Below are positions 1 to 10,730 of a stretch of DNA of 64,000 bases, one piece after another. The translations under genes and the position numbers were made by a program. Location: positions 46,143,785 to 46,207,784 of the forward strand of contig NC_087068.1 of assembly GCF_963678635.1 (NCBI RefSeq), written 5' to 3'. Within the stretch, counting starts at the first letter, position 1; every line of letters starts with the position of its first letter. The DNA comes from Symsagittifera roscoffensis (Eukaryota > Xenacoelomorpha > Acoela > Convolutidae). The notes beneath the pieces were generated by a model that saw nothing but the letters and a program-made list of their open reading frames with translations, had not been told where the DNA came from and did not search any database.

Positions 1-299
1 CCGAATAACAATCTCATCCATCAAATACACGAAAAACACAAACTCAGATATAATTTCACTACATATATACAAAAATTTTCCATACAAAATAACATTACCT
101 CTAGGACTTCTATTTTATTGCGAAACAAATGCAACAATATCTCCCACATTAGAAGTAGCATAAAGAGTAAATAATATTTTAAAAATCTTAGATGTATGTT
201 AATCATCAATTCTGAATGAAGAATTATCAATTAATAATATAATAAGTGATAACAAACGAAACACAGACTATTTTACAAAAAAAAACTTATTTTATACCG

Positions 300-1975
300 A
301 CATTCTCGATATCAAAATACACCAAGGAACAATAAATATTCCACACAATGTTCAATTTTCAACATTCGCAAATTACACAAAAAGAATTTGAACAGCTAGC
401 CGAACTGCTACAAAAAATAACCAATGGCTTACGCCATATCTAAATTTGATGTTGGAAAAGTAAATTCACCATTACATCTACCTCTGAAATCTGACGCAAT
501 TTTCAAAAAGCAACAAGCAAGTAAAGTCCCAATTCACTTGCAAGACAAAGTTGATAGATTACTAGATATTCTAGAACAATATGAAATTATTTTCCCCAGT
601 GAATAAAGAAGAACAACCAAAAGGAAACACATTCAAAAATCCCGTTATTAAAATAGCTAAAGGAGAACCATTAACAATTATACTAGACGCAAGATATCTT
701 AATTCATTCATTAATGAATCTAAATGTAATTGGCCCATAGAACCAATTCAAGCAATTATCCAAAAGATAAACGGAAAATATTCACAACAGCTGACATGAA
801 CAGTGCATACAATCAAATGCCACTAGATGAATAATCACGACGAATAGACTTTTCTATGGAATTTCCAGCAGCATTCTCAGCATTTGTGAGCAAAATTTTT
901 TGTCCACTCATTCTCAGTGAAAATGTCATGACATATTTAGACGATGTTCTCATGCAATCACAGACAAAACATGAAATGTTTCATTTCTTAAAAAAATATA
1001 ATCAAATACTACTTAAAGAAAACATGAAAGCAGTCCGAGATAAATCACATTTTTTTCTCACCCGTGTAAAACTCCTTGGACATATTATCGAAGGAAATAC
1101 GATCACTCCATTAAAATCCCGCATAGACGCAATCATAAAGCTTCAACCTCAATGAGACAAAAATAAAATCCAAGAATTTTTTGGAATGCTAGACTTCTTA
1201 AGTATATACGTTCATAAAATGCAAGTATGTTTAAGACCATTTTGTTACAATCTCAGACTGAAAAATAATTTTTAATGGACCACAGAACATCAGAAAAGAT
1301 TTGAAGAACTAAAAACACTTCTCACTGAACAAATATCAAACACCATTCCGGATCCAGATCAACCATTTTATGCCATGTGCGACGCCTCAAAATTTGGCAT
1401 CGGCGCAGCATTAATACAGTCACACAGTAGAACAAACAAAACGTATCTTTTTTCTCAGCAAACTCAAGACTACTGACACAAGCTGAGCTTAGACTCTACA
1501 CTTATGAGAGAATGCACAGCTAAATTATACGTCCTCCCCGAATATGAATTTTTAATACTTGGATCAAAACATCCAACAATTCTCTTTACAGACCATAAAC
1601 CTATAATTTTTCTTTTCACAACTCAAATCCAAACTATATAGTTTACAGATTTCAATTAATTTTAAGAAAATTCCTAGAGCTACATATAGTTTGGACAGCA
1701 GGAAAAAATCTTGCACTACCAGTCACACTTAGTAGAAACACACCACCTGAATTATTAACAAGAAAAAAAAACAGTAGAAATACCACAAAATATTAAATTT
1801 TTTCTTGCAAAAGACAAAACATCAACAAGACTAGAATGCAAATATGCAGTAAAAACTGACATCGATCAAACCCAAATAAATAACTTACAACACTTTCAAT
1901 TATATTTAGATTGCCAAAATAAAAATTACGAAGTAGACCTCCTAGGAAACTCTGCATTAAAACAATAAAAACTGA
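300..1975 (+). pseudogene. Decayed Ty3/gypsy-type pol (reverse transcriptase and RNase H)
   Basis: Remnant of an LTR-retrotransposon polyprotein. A block at 424-603 reads like the segment before the RT core (FDVGKVNSPLHLPLK). The RT active site is visible as YLDDVL near 930-947, followed by KLLGHII near 1070. The connection region follows, and an RNase H-like segment carries CDASKFGIGAAL near 1380 and FTDHKPI near 1590. These blocks occur in the order expected for Ty3/gypsy pol. Frames shift at least twice (near 600 and 800) and several stops interrupt the reading, so no functional protein is possible. No LTR, primer-binding site or integrase was recognised next to it. The left limit is uncertain because coding-like sequence may begin before 300. 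Confidence 0.85.
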
Positions 1976-2361
1976 AAAATCTCTAAGCCCCGGATGGATG
2001 GAGCCAGTTCTAAACTAGAATTTATAATTGGTTATAAATATAATTCTCTAATTCTATAAAGTATTCTTAACTAAACAATCTTTTTCCATAACTAACATTT
2101 ACACTTATTTGTAAGTGCTGAATCTACTTGTAGTTTCAGCACCAGAGCAGTTTGAATAAAACTTAGAATACAGTTAATCTCCTTCTGGAAACTACTTCTC
2201 ATAAACCAGTATGCACTAGATTTATTGAGACTAGGACGTATAAGAGTAAGGTTGAGATCGGTATTAGACTAAGAAGTTTCACGATTCTATGCGACCGAAA
2301 ATAAGATAGCGTGACGAGCAGTCGGTGTACCTTATCTGAAATTACTCTATGAGTACAGTAA

Positions 2362-2550
2362 ATCGAACATAACTCAATACCTTTTCGCAAGGGTTACAAA
2401 AAATCGTTCACCGATGAATTGTTTGAAGTTTTTGTCAGATCAACACGAAATACTCCAACATACTCTTTGATTGATACTAACAAAGAACCGATTGAGGGAG
2501 AACTTTACGAGTCTGGACTAATTCGCGTTCTGGAGATAGAGGAATCATAA
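2362..2550 (+). pseudogene. C-terminal tail of a Maverick/Polinton-like integrase
   Basis: A 62-codon frame is open from the stop at 2359 to TAA at 2548. It contains PFRKGYKKSFTDELFEV, then TPTYSLIDTNKEPIEGELYE and a closing leucine/valine-rich tail. The pattern F-x-KGY, fTdElF, P-x-Y-x-L-x-D, EPIeGxxYE is what I recall at the C-terminus of retroviral-type integrases carried by Maverick/Polinton transposons and some related elements. The catalytic core is not visible upstream. The sequence between this fragment and the gypsy remnant is not readable as coding, so I treat it as a separate insertion. The family assignment rests on memory of motif shape, not on a search. Confidence 0.5.
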
Positions 2551-3209
2551 AAAAATCATGACTAAGGGCACTTCAAGCCGTTTTACCCATAATGTAATTA
2601 CCCTAGTTTCAGCCGTTTTACCCTTTGCAATTACCCTAGTTTCATCTGCATCAAGGAATATTTCTAAGGATAACCCGCTGGCGAACTTCAAAAAATCCTG
2701 AGTGTCGAATTATTTTGCAAGTTGAAAGGAGAGCATCATTGACAGAAATTTCCTTAGCAACTCAGATAAACATCATATCTGGCAGCAATATTGTGTACTA
2801 CAAAAATATCGGGTTATAGCAAGCATGAAAGTTGAGAACGACAAAATATCTAGGCCCTACCTGGTACAAACAGCATTAGCAAGGGAGAAATTATGAGCAT
2901 TGAACAACTTATGGATGAGATTCATCTAAATTACTTAGAGGAATCGGATTACTCTATAGATCCTATAACCAAACTTTTTTGATTTTCAATATGGAGGCAA
3001 TCTTGAGAAGTCTTAACTTTTTCAAACCCGCAAACGCCCAGTCTACCTGGGTTTAAAGATGTCAGAGATGAATATAATTAACAAAAAGGTTACAAGAGAA
3101 GAAGCTCGAAACATAGCACATTCACTGCACAAAAACTTATCGCAGACTATCTTTCTGATGTATGCGCTGGAACTCAACTTGTGTTTTTTTATCCAAAAGT
3201 TTTTCATCA
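2551..3209 (+). other. Short coding-like plus-strand remnants after the integrase tail
   Basis: No intact gene. Several short plus-strand stretches have protein-like composition: a frame ending near 2817 with SGSNIVYYKNIGL, a frame from ATG 2831 with MKVENDKISRPYLVQTALAR, and a 29-residue ORF at 2894-2983 beginning MSIEQLMDEIHLNYLEESDY. The stretch up to the gap also reads partly as coding (KLIADYLSDVCAG). These could be decayed genes of the same large transposon. A near-duplicate phrase (CCGTTTTACCC...AATTACCCTAGTTTCA) recurs at about 2578 and 2612. Confidence 0.35.
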
Positions 3210-3409
3210 NNNNNNNNNNNNNNNNNNNNNNNNNNNNNNNNNNNNNNNNNNNNNNNNNNNNNNNNNNNNNNNNNNNNNNNNNNNNNNNNNNNNNNNNNNN
3301 NNNNNNNNNNNNNNNNNNNNNNNNNNNNNNNNNNNNNNNNNNNNNNNNNNNNNNNNNNNNNNNNNNNNNNNNNNNNNNNNNNNNNNNNNNNNNNNNNNNN
3401 NNNNNNNNN
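3210..3409. other. Assembly gap of 200 N
   Basis: Exactly 200 unknown bases. The round number suggests a scaffold spacer rather than a measured gap. Open frames drawn through it are artefacts. Confidence 0.99.
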
Positions 3410-4363
3410 TGACAATAGTGGATGCACATTCAATCCAAGTGCCAATAGGTCGTTTTGGAAAGAAATTTTTTGTTTTATGTCCAGTTTGAAAGGCTAATCA
3501 GTGGTTCGCAGTATACTGGGGCCCTTTACTCAGCTGCTTTCACCTAGGGTTTCCGAAGAAATCCCTCGTGTACCATTACTAGCTCGGTTTTCTTCACTAA
3601 ATGTATGATGCCAATGATCTGTGGTAGTATATTACAGAATCTCACTGGTGCGATTGCAAAAAGCCGAAGATAGTTTGTTGTGCAAATTAGGCCACTGCAG
3701 AACAGTTGTAATTTCTGTCCACATAAAGACGTCAGTGACATTAAAAGTCAGGTGTTTCTGAAAAAAACTTCAACGAAACCTGTTGCTCAAAGAGAACAAG
3801 GAAACAGCGCACAAACATCTGCAAAATAACTAAAGGTTTTTGTTGGCATGCCAAAGACAGGAAACCATGTGAGCTCTTCAGATAACTGCTGTTTCATTTC
3901 CTCTGAGAGATCATCATACTAATTTTGATTCTTGGTTCACTATGTCTTTCAAAAACAAGCCGGGTTATGAAGCGCGCAACAAAAAACTTGTATCCTAGTC
4001 AAAAATTGAGTATACAAAACTCAGTACTTTACGCTGGGTTACTGCTTGGTCTAGCGTTCGATTAACTCTTCTACTTGCATCATTGTTTCTTTTGTCTGTG
4101 ATCCCATTGTAAGAAGAGGGGACTCAAACTATTATCTCTCACTGGTATATTAGAGCCGATAATGTCCAGGTTAGAGGGGGTTTCTTTCAATGGGTCCTTG
4201 CTGGAACTTTTGGTCAAGATTAACCAATGTAGTTATGGTCGTGAGACTAAATCGTAACCTAACTTCTATGCTGGTTCGCTGTTCTTTCGGGTGTTTTCCC
4301 CTGATGATCAGATGTTTCTGTAAGGCATAATTTGCGAATGATGGCAAATCATAAGTTCAGAAT
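3410..4363. other. No supported gene
   Basis: AT-rich sequence just after the gap. A short plus-strand frame ends at 3489 (VDAHSIQVPIGRFGKKFFVL), which may continue the decayed element upstream of the gap. No longer frame, tRNA or tandem repeat was seen. Confidence 0.4.
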
Positions 4364-4657
4364 ATGACGAGTGATTTGTTAAGTAATAACCTTTGGAGTG
4401 GGGTTTACCACCACAAAAAAACGGAGAGAGCTGCAAAAACATCCTCTCAATATCAACTTAAACAGTGTAATTATGTTGTCGGAAATAGTTAAGAAGAAAA
4501 ATTAGATTTTGCAGAAGATCCGGCACTATTAAGAGAGATTTTTTCAGACAGGAATTATCGAGTTTTGATGTCCCATAGAGAAAAAGTGCAACTTGGTGAG
4601 TTTGCACATGCTCAACACCTGAAGATGCGAGAGATATCAATCACAGCCAATTCGTAA
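4364..4657 (+). pseudogene. Unidentified 98-codon frame with one internal stop
   Basis: A single plus-strand frame runs from ATG 4364 to TAA 4655 with one in-frame TAA at 4490. Both halves have balanced, soluble-protein composition. The first half contains SNNLWSGVYHHKKTERAAKT; the second contains EDPALLREIFSDRNYRVLMS and then FAHAQHLKMREISI. I do not recognise the family. It lies about 1.8 kb downstream of the integrase-like tail and on the same strand, so it may belong to the same dead element. Keeping one frame across the stop argues for former coding function rather than chance. An exon of a decayed host gene is the alternative. Confidence 0.4.
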
Positions 4658-5667
4658 ACTGGGATCTTGAAATGACACACCTATTCTTAATATAATTTTC
4701 AATGGTTTCTGCATGTATTTTATTGTCCATTGGAATTGTTTTCAATTTTCTTTCTAACTGCTTGAATATTACCGATAAAGGAAATATTTTTTTAGCCAGC
4801 CAATTTCATGCTCATGATATAATGTATCTCTGACCTTCATTAACTAATTCATTTTTCAGAAACCACAAAACCTGTTTGTCAACGGTGAAACGGGTGTCTT
4901 CTTGAAAGAAAGCTTCATACGACTACAACTCCTGCCATATTTTAATTTGACTAGCTAGAGAAGTATTCTCGAATACACAAATAACATTACTATCAGTCGT
5001 TTCTCCAGAATTTTCGAAGCTCATTTGCGAGTTTGTGGCGTCTATGTAGAATTGAATAGATTTCTGATTAGACTAACGGGAGTACCAACCAAATTCATTG
5101 CCTTTTCGTAGTGACACAACGCTAAGAGTGCGAAGAAACACTATCACAAAGGACTAAGCATTTGTTTAATTTAATTTGGAAATACGGCAGTTGTTGCGAC
5201 TGGCAAGAAACAATTAATTGACAATTCAGAAATGACAACACCGATGCTTTGTAAATTGAACAGAAATCAGGATGGTCAACATGTGAGCTGGCGTGACTGT
5301 GCGGAAAGTTTAAAGGATGAGCGAATTACGAAAATCCGACAATTGTATGAGTAGCCATTGTATTCGAAGAAAAAAGTGGAATCATTTTGGAAAAAACATT
5401 TGTAGGTGCCGCAATGTGTTGTTGTGCTGACATCAAATGAACAGCAACTGCTCGTCTCGATAAGTTAGAAGTTAGAATTTTAAAACTGAATCCAAGAAAA
5501 AACGAACTGCTTAGAGGTTGGCCCTTCAAAGTTCCGATTCACTGAAAGTTGAATATGATCAAGTACGTTCGGATGAAGGAATGAACGGTGCTAAAGGTTG
5601 AGCAAGGCTGACAGATGATTTGATTATTAGTTTGGAATAAAAACGGGGGGAACTTGCATGACTGTGT
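4658..5667. other. No intact gene; one coding-like stretch near 5343-5544
   Basis: Mostly AT-rich and featureless. On the plus strand near 5343-5544 one frame reads VFEEKSGIILEKTFVGAAMC, then one stop, then a lysine/leucine-rich segment (LDKLEVRILKLNPRKNELL). That is coding-like but too short and broken to name. Confidence 0.3.
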
Positions 5668-6215
5668 TTAGTTTTGGAGGAAGTATTGTCTTTCATTATT
5701 TACTACTGGATGCAGTAATTGCGGTATTTTTATTGGATCAAAATCTATGTGCAATGATCGTTTTATAGAGGCGTTGGCTGCCTCGAGCTTCTCGGCTGTG
5801 ACATCGATGCTTGCTTTGTAAGATGTATCTTCCTGCAAAACTGATAGAATCTGTCAATTTATGAATCCACAAACCTTGCGCATATGCTAATTTATCAGAT
5901 TTACCGTTTTATTGGCTAAAGAAATCAGTTCCTGGTCTACATCTACTGCTTCTTCACTAAAAAAGTTAGGTGTCACTTTTTGAGGAATGTCTCTGGCTTT
6001 CTGCGAGCTCTAATAAAACTTCAGTGCTCTTGTAGAGCTCATTTTGGGTGTACTACGTTTCTCAAACAAATTTGCAATCTTCCTGCGATACGTTGTTGTT
6101 TGTTTTCAGCGAATCATCTTGTACGACTAATTCTTGTTGAGTTTGAAAAAAAAAGTAAAAGAGAAACTTTATCAGTAGTTGAAAAAATCATTGTTAATAC
6201 GACAAGATAAGCTTA
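5668..6215 (-). pseudogene. Decayed helical protein gene with a probable 54-bp intron (copy 1)
   Basis: On the minus strand a 61-codon frame at 5853-5668 reads QILSVLQEDTSYKASIDVTA and continues EKLEAANASIKRS to a stop at 5668. Just upstream, SEEAVDVDQELISLANKT ends at a GTAAAT donor, and TTGACAG forms an acceptor. Removing the 54 bases between them joins ACG to ATT in phase, giving one heptad-like helical reading. Further upstream the frame NELYKSTEVLLELAESQRHS needs a frameshift in an A run, and two stops (TGA, TAG) interrupt the stretch before it. The protein looks alpha-helical, possibly coiled coil, and soluble; I do not recognise it. A diverged copy lies about 681 bp away at 6445-6900. 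Confidence 0.4.
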
Positions 6216-6444
6216 CAGCTATTCACCAATGGGGTTGGGTAATAAGCAATTTGGTGAAACTCAAATACATACGCTAATGAAACCTGAGGATGAGAAAATG
6301 CAACTTGAGCTACCTAAAAAACCGTACCTGACCAGTTAACATTAATCGATGTCATTAATCGTTTGGGCGAAAACGGTTATGATACGCTAGCAACATGTCG
6401 GGGAACGTGGCAGTCTTTTAGGATGTTTTCAGACTAATTTGAAT

Positions 6445-6900
6445 TAAATGAGGCGTTGTCTGCCTCGTGATTCTCGGCTGTGAAATCGAAGCTTGCTTCT
6501 TAAGGTATAGATTCCTGCGAATCTTCTCGTTAGACTGTGTCAACTTATGAATCCTAAAATCTCGTACAGGTGCTAAATTATCATGGTTTTCCGGTTAATT
6601 GGCTTGAGTAATCAACTACTGGTTTATTTCAACTGCTTTTTCCATAAAGTTCTGCATTTTCAAGCATTTTTTGAAGGAACGTCTCTGGCGAGACGTCTAA
6701 GATAGTTTCAAGGCTCTTTTAGAGCTCTATTTTGGGTTTATTAAGTTTTTCAAAGATTTCTTTAATATTTCTGCGAAACTTTTTCTCCGTGTTCTGAACA
6801 AATCAATATGTACCACTGATACTTATTGGATTTGAAAAAATTGAAACGTGAAACTTGATTTAAAAAAATAAACTCAATACTAATTTGACAGTAATTCACA
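6445..6900 (-). pseudogene. Diverged second copy of the helical protein segment
   Basis: This region aligns with 5760-6215 at an offset of about 681 bp. Shared landmarks are GAGGCGTTGGCTGCCTCG against GAGGCGTTGTCTGCCTCG, the AGAGCTC-ATTTTGGGT block, and the TTTGAAAAAA tail. The minus strand still reads RRNIKEIFEKLNKPKIEL, then a stop, then KSLETILDVSPETFLQKMLE. This matches the ELYKSTEVLLELAE phrase of copy 1. Stops and frameshifts are more numerous than in copy 1. The pair may be two repeats inside one ancestral gene or two tandem genes. Confidence 0.4.
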
Positions 6901-6947
6901 AAACGGAGTAACTTGGAATCTGGGAGATTTAGCCATTAAATCACTTT

Positions 6948-7103
6948 TTAAAACTCTGCAGTTTTTGGCGATAAAAGGTTCCGGTTTTTGATGGTTTGTA
7001 GGGCACTTTGGTAGTCGATAAAGCGCCACAGCAAAAGTAGAGTCTTAAACACAAGTGATGGAGACAGAAGGAGCTCCTTATTTTTCTCGTTAGGTGTTTG
7101 ATC
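6948..7103 (-). pseudogene. 51-codon minus-strand coding-like frame
   Basis: After a TAA, the minus strand is open from 7103 to a TAA at 6948. It reads DQTPNEKNKELLLSPSLVFK, then a leucine-rich stretch, then RFIDYQSALQTIKNRNLLS. There is no ATG at the start, so it could be an internal exon of the minus-strand gene remnants at 5668-6900. Composition looks like protein, but there is no recognised family. Confidence 0.25.
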
Positions 7104-7473
7104 TTATGCTTTAAGCGTGGTAAAAAAACTGCACAATATTGTAATATAGTGTCCAATTAATTTTTCTCTAGACTTTCGTTTCTCTTAACTTAACAGTTTA
7201 CAAAAGTAATTCTTAGTCGTACATCTAAGTTACGTTTGTTGAGATACTCGGTAGTCAGCATTGGAACAAAACTGCTGTTGTATCGACTGATATGGGTGTT
7301 GTTGGCGTCGTGCCAAATTATATAAAAATTTGTTGATCTGACTAATAGTGATGCCAGCAGTTTTGTACAGTTTTTTGTGAGTCTTTTTCTCCTAAAATTG
7401 AAATTTTTAACAAGCTATTTCGACTGTGTATGAAATTCCTTAGCGCGTTATGTAAAAAACTAGTTTCTAGTAG

Positions 7474-7719
7474 CAACAGCATACACCTAAAAGTTGTATA
7501 CTCGATGATAAGTTTACTGCTGTTTCCCAATGTAGTAGGAAAATATGTAGTTTGGTTGAAACTCGACTGCACATGCGATCGAAAACTGAGGCTGAAAAAA
7601 CTTCAATTGACCTGCTTAAGAACACTCTGCCTGACCACGTAACAATACTGCCACGTGATGTGGTCATTAATGGGACGGGCAGAAACAGTTACGGTATACT
7701 TACAACCAGTTTTAAGTAA
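7474..7719 (+). pseudogene. 81-codon plus-strand frame without a start codon
   Basis: Open between TAG 7471 and TAA 7717. It contains FTAVSQCSRKICSLVETRLH, then SKTEAEKTSIDLLKNTLPDH, and ends near RNSYGILTTSFK. GTAAGG overlaps the stop, so this may be an exon whose reading leaves at a donor. The last 50 bases (GATGTGGTCATTAATGGG...) resemble 6345-6400 (GATGTCATTAATCGTTTGGG), so a second degraded copy of this piece probably lies there. Function unknown. Confidence 0.35.
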
Positions 7720-8143
7720 GGGCAGTTTTATCAAAGCTGGTGGGGAATCAGGCGAGTTGATTACATTCCAACAATGAATGCGGACGATACTGAGAATGAA
7801 GGAAAAATTGTATCGATTTTTCTGATATTTCTTAAACAGAGCATTCAACAAAAATTGGTTTTGGTTCTTACCCAGCGAAGCTACTATGATAATTCTGAGC
7901 ATGTTTTGGGGATTTTCGACAATTTTTGGAAATTTTCGGAAAAAAACTCTCAGTAAGTTGTGATCAGTGGGTTCGAGTCATACACCATTGCAAAATCCTG
8001 TCTAGTACTTGTTGACTTTGACCCGATTATCTTGATTATTAATCTGTAAACAAATATCCAAAAATTTTGGTATTGCGAAAAATTGTCCAGTAGTTTGTCT
8101 AGAAACTGATTTACATGCATGTCTTTTTCTTGCATAATTTTTA

Positions 8144-8389
8144 ATGAATTTCAAAAGTTTTGGAATTATTCCACAGTTTTTTTTAGAATATTGGGCGATC
8201 ACCGGTTTTATTTGTGGTTGTCGAATAAGCAAAACATCACTGCGACGGGAGGCGGACGTCTCGAAAGTAGAACATCTCCACTGTGCGGAAATGAGACCTA
8301 CAAAGTTCGGGACAGCAACACTTTGTAGGAAGGAGGACGTCAGAGAATTTGTAGATAACCACAGAAGATATAGGACGTACAGAGACTAA
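8144..8389 (+). CDS. Possible 81-residue ORF or exon, unidentified
   Basis: ATG 8144 to TAA 8387. The first half is unremarkable AT-rich translation. The second half, from about 8240, has convincing protein composition: SLRREADVSKVEHLHCAEMR, then KEDVREFVDNHRRYRTYRD. The compositional change suggests that the real exon starts near 8230, possibly after the AATAAG at 8229, and that the upstream half is not coding. No family recognised. It lies at the end of the 2.4-8.4 kb region of broken frames, so a dead gene is the likeliest reading. Confidence 0.3.
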   Translation: MNFKSFGIIPQFFLEYWAITGFICGCRISKTSLRREADVSKVEHLHCAEMRPTKFGTATLCRKEDVREFVDNHRRYRTYRD

Positions 8390-9015
8390 AGTCCAAAGAT
8401 GAATTTTCACGCTTCTTTCTGGGGAAAATTGATGCCATAATTTGCTTGACTTACCCAGATCTCGGTGTCGTCATTTTTTCCATCCTGGTTGTCTTCCAAA
8501 TGTTCGAACACTAGACAGAGCTACTGTTGATGAACACACTCGTATCAAAGGAATTCTGGGAAGTCGACCTCTTTCTCTCAGATAAGCTGATTCGATCCAT
8601 TTCTCGAGTGAACAGCTTCGCTAGCTGAGGAACTAAAGACACCCTGATATGGGTCAGTATAGATCCAAGCATGCAAATGCAAACAACTTGAACAAAATAG
8701 CTCTGGTTGACCTCCATACACCAAAATTGTTTGTCATACAATTCCATACATCAAATGTAATGAAAAATGCTTGTCATACAATTTGTCGTACAATTTCGAA
8801 AAATGGTTGAAAAAGATATAAAATAATTTCTGCGCTGTTTGATTCTTATGAAACAGTCTGGTGATGAAAAAAACTAGATTTATATTTTTTGAACAAAAAT
8901 GCTTATTGTACTTTTCCCATATGGGGAAAATGTATAAGTAGCATTTTTTTGATGGCAAAGTAAATTCGAAATTGCCCCAAAAAGTTTTTTAAACTTTTTT
9001 TAAGTTACGAAGGTT
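8390..9015. other. No gene; AT-rich with recurring CATACAATT motifs
   Basis: No supported coding frame. CATACAATTCCATACATC (about 8736) and CATACAATTTGTCGTACAATT (about 8773) are early members of a short motif that recurs up to 9430 and again at 31.4-33.2 kb. Confidence 0.5.
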
Positions 9016-9325
9016 GAGTTCAACTTTTGGCGCCCAGCAAAGGACCCAGTAAAACCGAAATTTGATCATAGTGCATTATCGGCTTGTTTCTTAATTAAGG
9101 TAAAAAAAAATCTCCGACAGAAAACAAGATGCTCCTGGAGAAAAGTATATACCTGCGTGAAAATGTTCCCGGGTTGACCAAAAATGTTTGCCATACAACT
9201 CTCACATTTTGCAAAAAAACGCTCATCATACATTCTCAATTGTGATAATGCGACTCTAATTCAGAAAAAAAATCTTTGAAATTTGGATTTTTTTTCGGAG
9301 AATTGTTTTGCAGCTTAAGTTTGTT

Positions 9326-9360
9326 TATCATACAATTTTCATATGTAAAAATTGTATGAT
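9326..9360. repeat. Perfect or near-perfect hairpin TCATACAATTTT / AAAATTGTATGATGA
   Basis: Two 12-base arms (TCATACAATTTT and its reverse complement AAAATTGTATGA) flank a short CATATGTA centre. The same hairpin recurs in unit A2 near 11259-11293. It is the most symmetrical of the CATACAATT motif copies. Confidence 0.8.
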
Positions 9361-9455
9361 GAAATTTTTCTTCCGAATATTAGGTTGTAGGACTCTGATT
9401 AGCATTTTACTTATATGGAATTGTATGATAAGCAATTTTCGTGTATGAACATTAC

Positions 9456-10730
9456 GAGGCCAAACTGTGCACTGAGCACATTTTTCTGTCTGCATGTTCC
9501 TGGATTCCAGAGACAAGTCTTAAAATATGTTCCAAAATGTAAGTGGATTCCACAAACAAAAATTCAGTGGATTCCGCACACATATACCTGTGAGGTAAAT
9601 TTTGTCGGCACATTTGTTTTGTTGCGGATTCCGCAACAAGCAATTATAGCTAGGTTTTCTGGATTCCGCAACTGTAAGTGGATTGCGCAAAATGTAAGCG
9701 GAATCCGCAAATTTAAGTGGATTCCGCAAACTGTAAGTGGATTCCGAATTTTGTTCAGTACTGAACTTGCATATTAACAATTAAAAACTGAGCTGAAAAT
9801 CTTATCTCTAGCCAAGCGGAATTTAAAAGCAAAGACTTAACCCTTGTCAGCGGAATCCACGAAGAAGTCTTAAAACATTGGTTACCTAAATCGGTGGATA
9901 TGTCATCTTTTAGTATTTTGGAAACAAAACTTCGAACAATTTCAATATTTGGAGTCATTGACTTGAGAGTGTATGGAACACACAGCATATCGACAAATTA
10001 GGTCAGTATTTGGGACTGCGTCGATGTCAAATACTGGTCAGTAATTGAGATTGATGAAATCCCAAAAATTGGAACAATGTGGAATAAATATGGAATATAT
10101 CCATTATTTGGAGTCATTAGGTTGAGAGTGATTAGAAACCCAACGCATAGCAAATTGTAAATTTAGTTCAGTATTTGGGAATCCATCGATCCCAAATACT
10201 GGTCAGTATTTAGGATTGATGGAGTCCCAAAAACTGGAATAATGTGGAATAAATATGGAATATATCCATTATTTGGAGTCATTAGGTTGAGAGTGATTAG
10301 AAACCCAACGCATAGCAAATCGTCGACTTAGTTCAGTATTTGGGATTTCATCGATCCCAAATACTGGTCAGTAATTTGGATTCCATTAATCCCAAACACT
10401 GATCTGTTCTAGTTAATTTCTTTTCTAGTAAATTTCTATTCTAGTGAAATCAAATCATGCATTTAAAAGATATAATTTTAAAGGCTACTACACATATAAA
10501 AATATGTAAAGGGAATCCGCAAACAAAATGCGGATTCCACTTACAATTTGCGGATTCCACTTACAATTTGCGGATTTCACTTACACTTGCGGATTCCCCA
10601 ACAGCTCAATTTAACGATACAAATGTTTTCTCATTTGTTAGTGGATTCCACAAAATGTTCTGGGTTCCGCAAATACAGTTGCGGATTCCGCAAATTTGCC
10701 GATTTTTTTAGCGATTTTGAGCGGTACAAC
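9456..10730. mobile_element. Foldback-like element, copy 1 (left end intact, right end replaced)
   Basis: The left end matches the inverted-repeat terminus GAGGCCAAACTGTGCA seen intact at 26115 and 27869. Inward lies an array of roughly 16-22 bp iterons (AAGTGGATTCCGCAAA type), then a non-coding centre. The opposite arm follows, with TGCGGATTCCACTTACAATT repeated about four times. Homology to the complete copies stops near 10730 after GCGATTTTGAGCGGTACA; the terminal part ending in AGTTTGGCCTC is absent. No transposase frame exists inside, so it is non-autonomous or not a transposon at all. Confidence 0.65.

Noticed and set aside
3043-3497. Several ORFs of about 100-130 residues across 3043-3497
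   Set aside because: They run through the 200-N gap and are artefacts of translating N.
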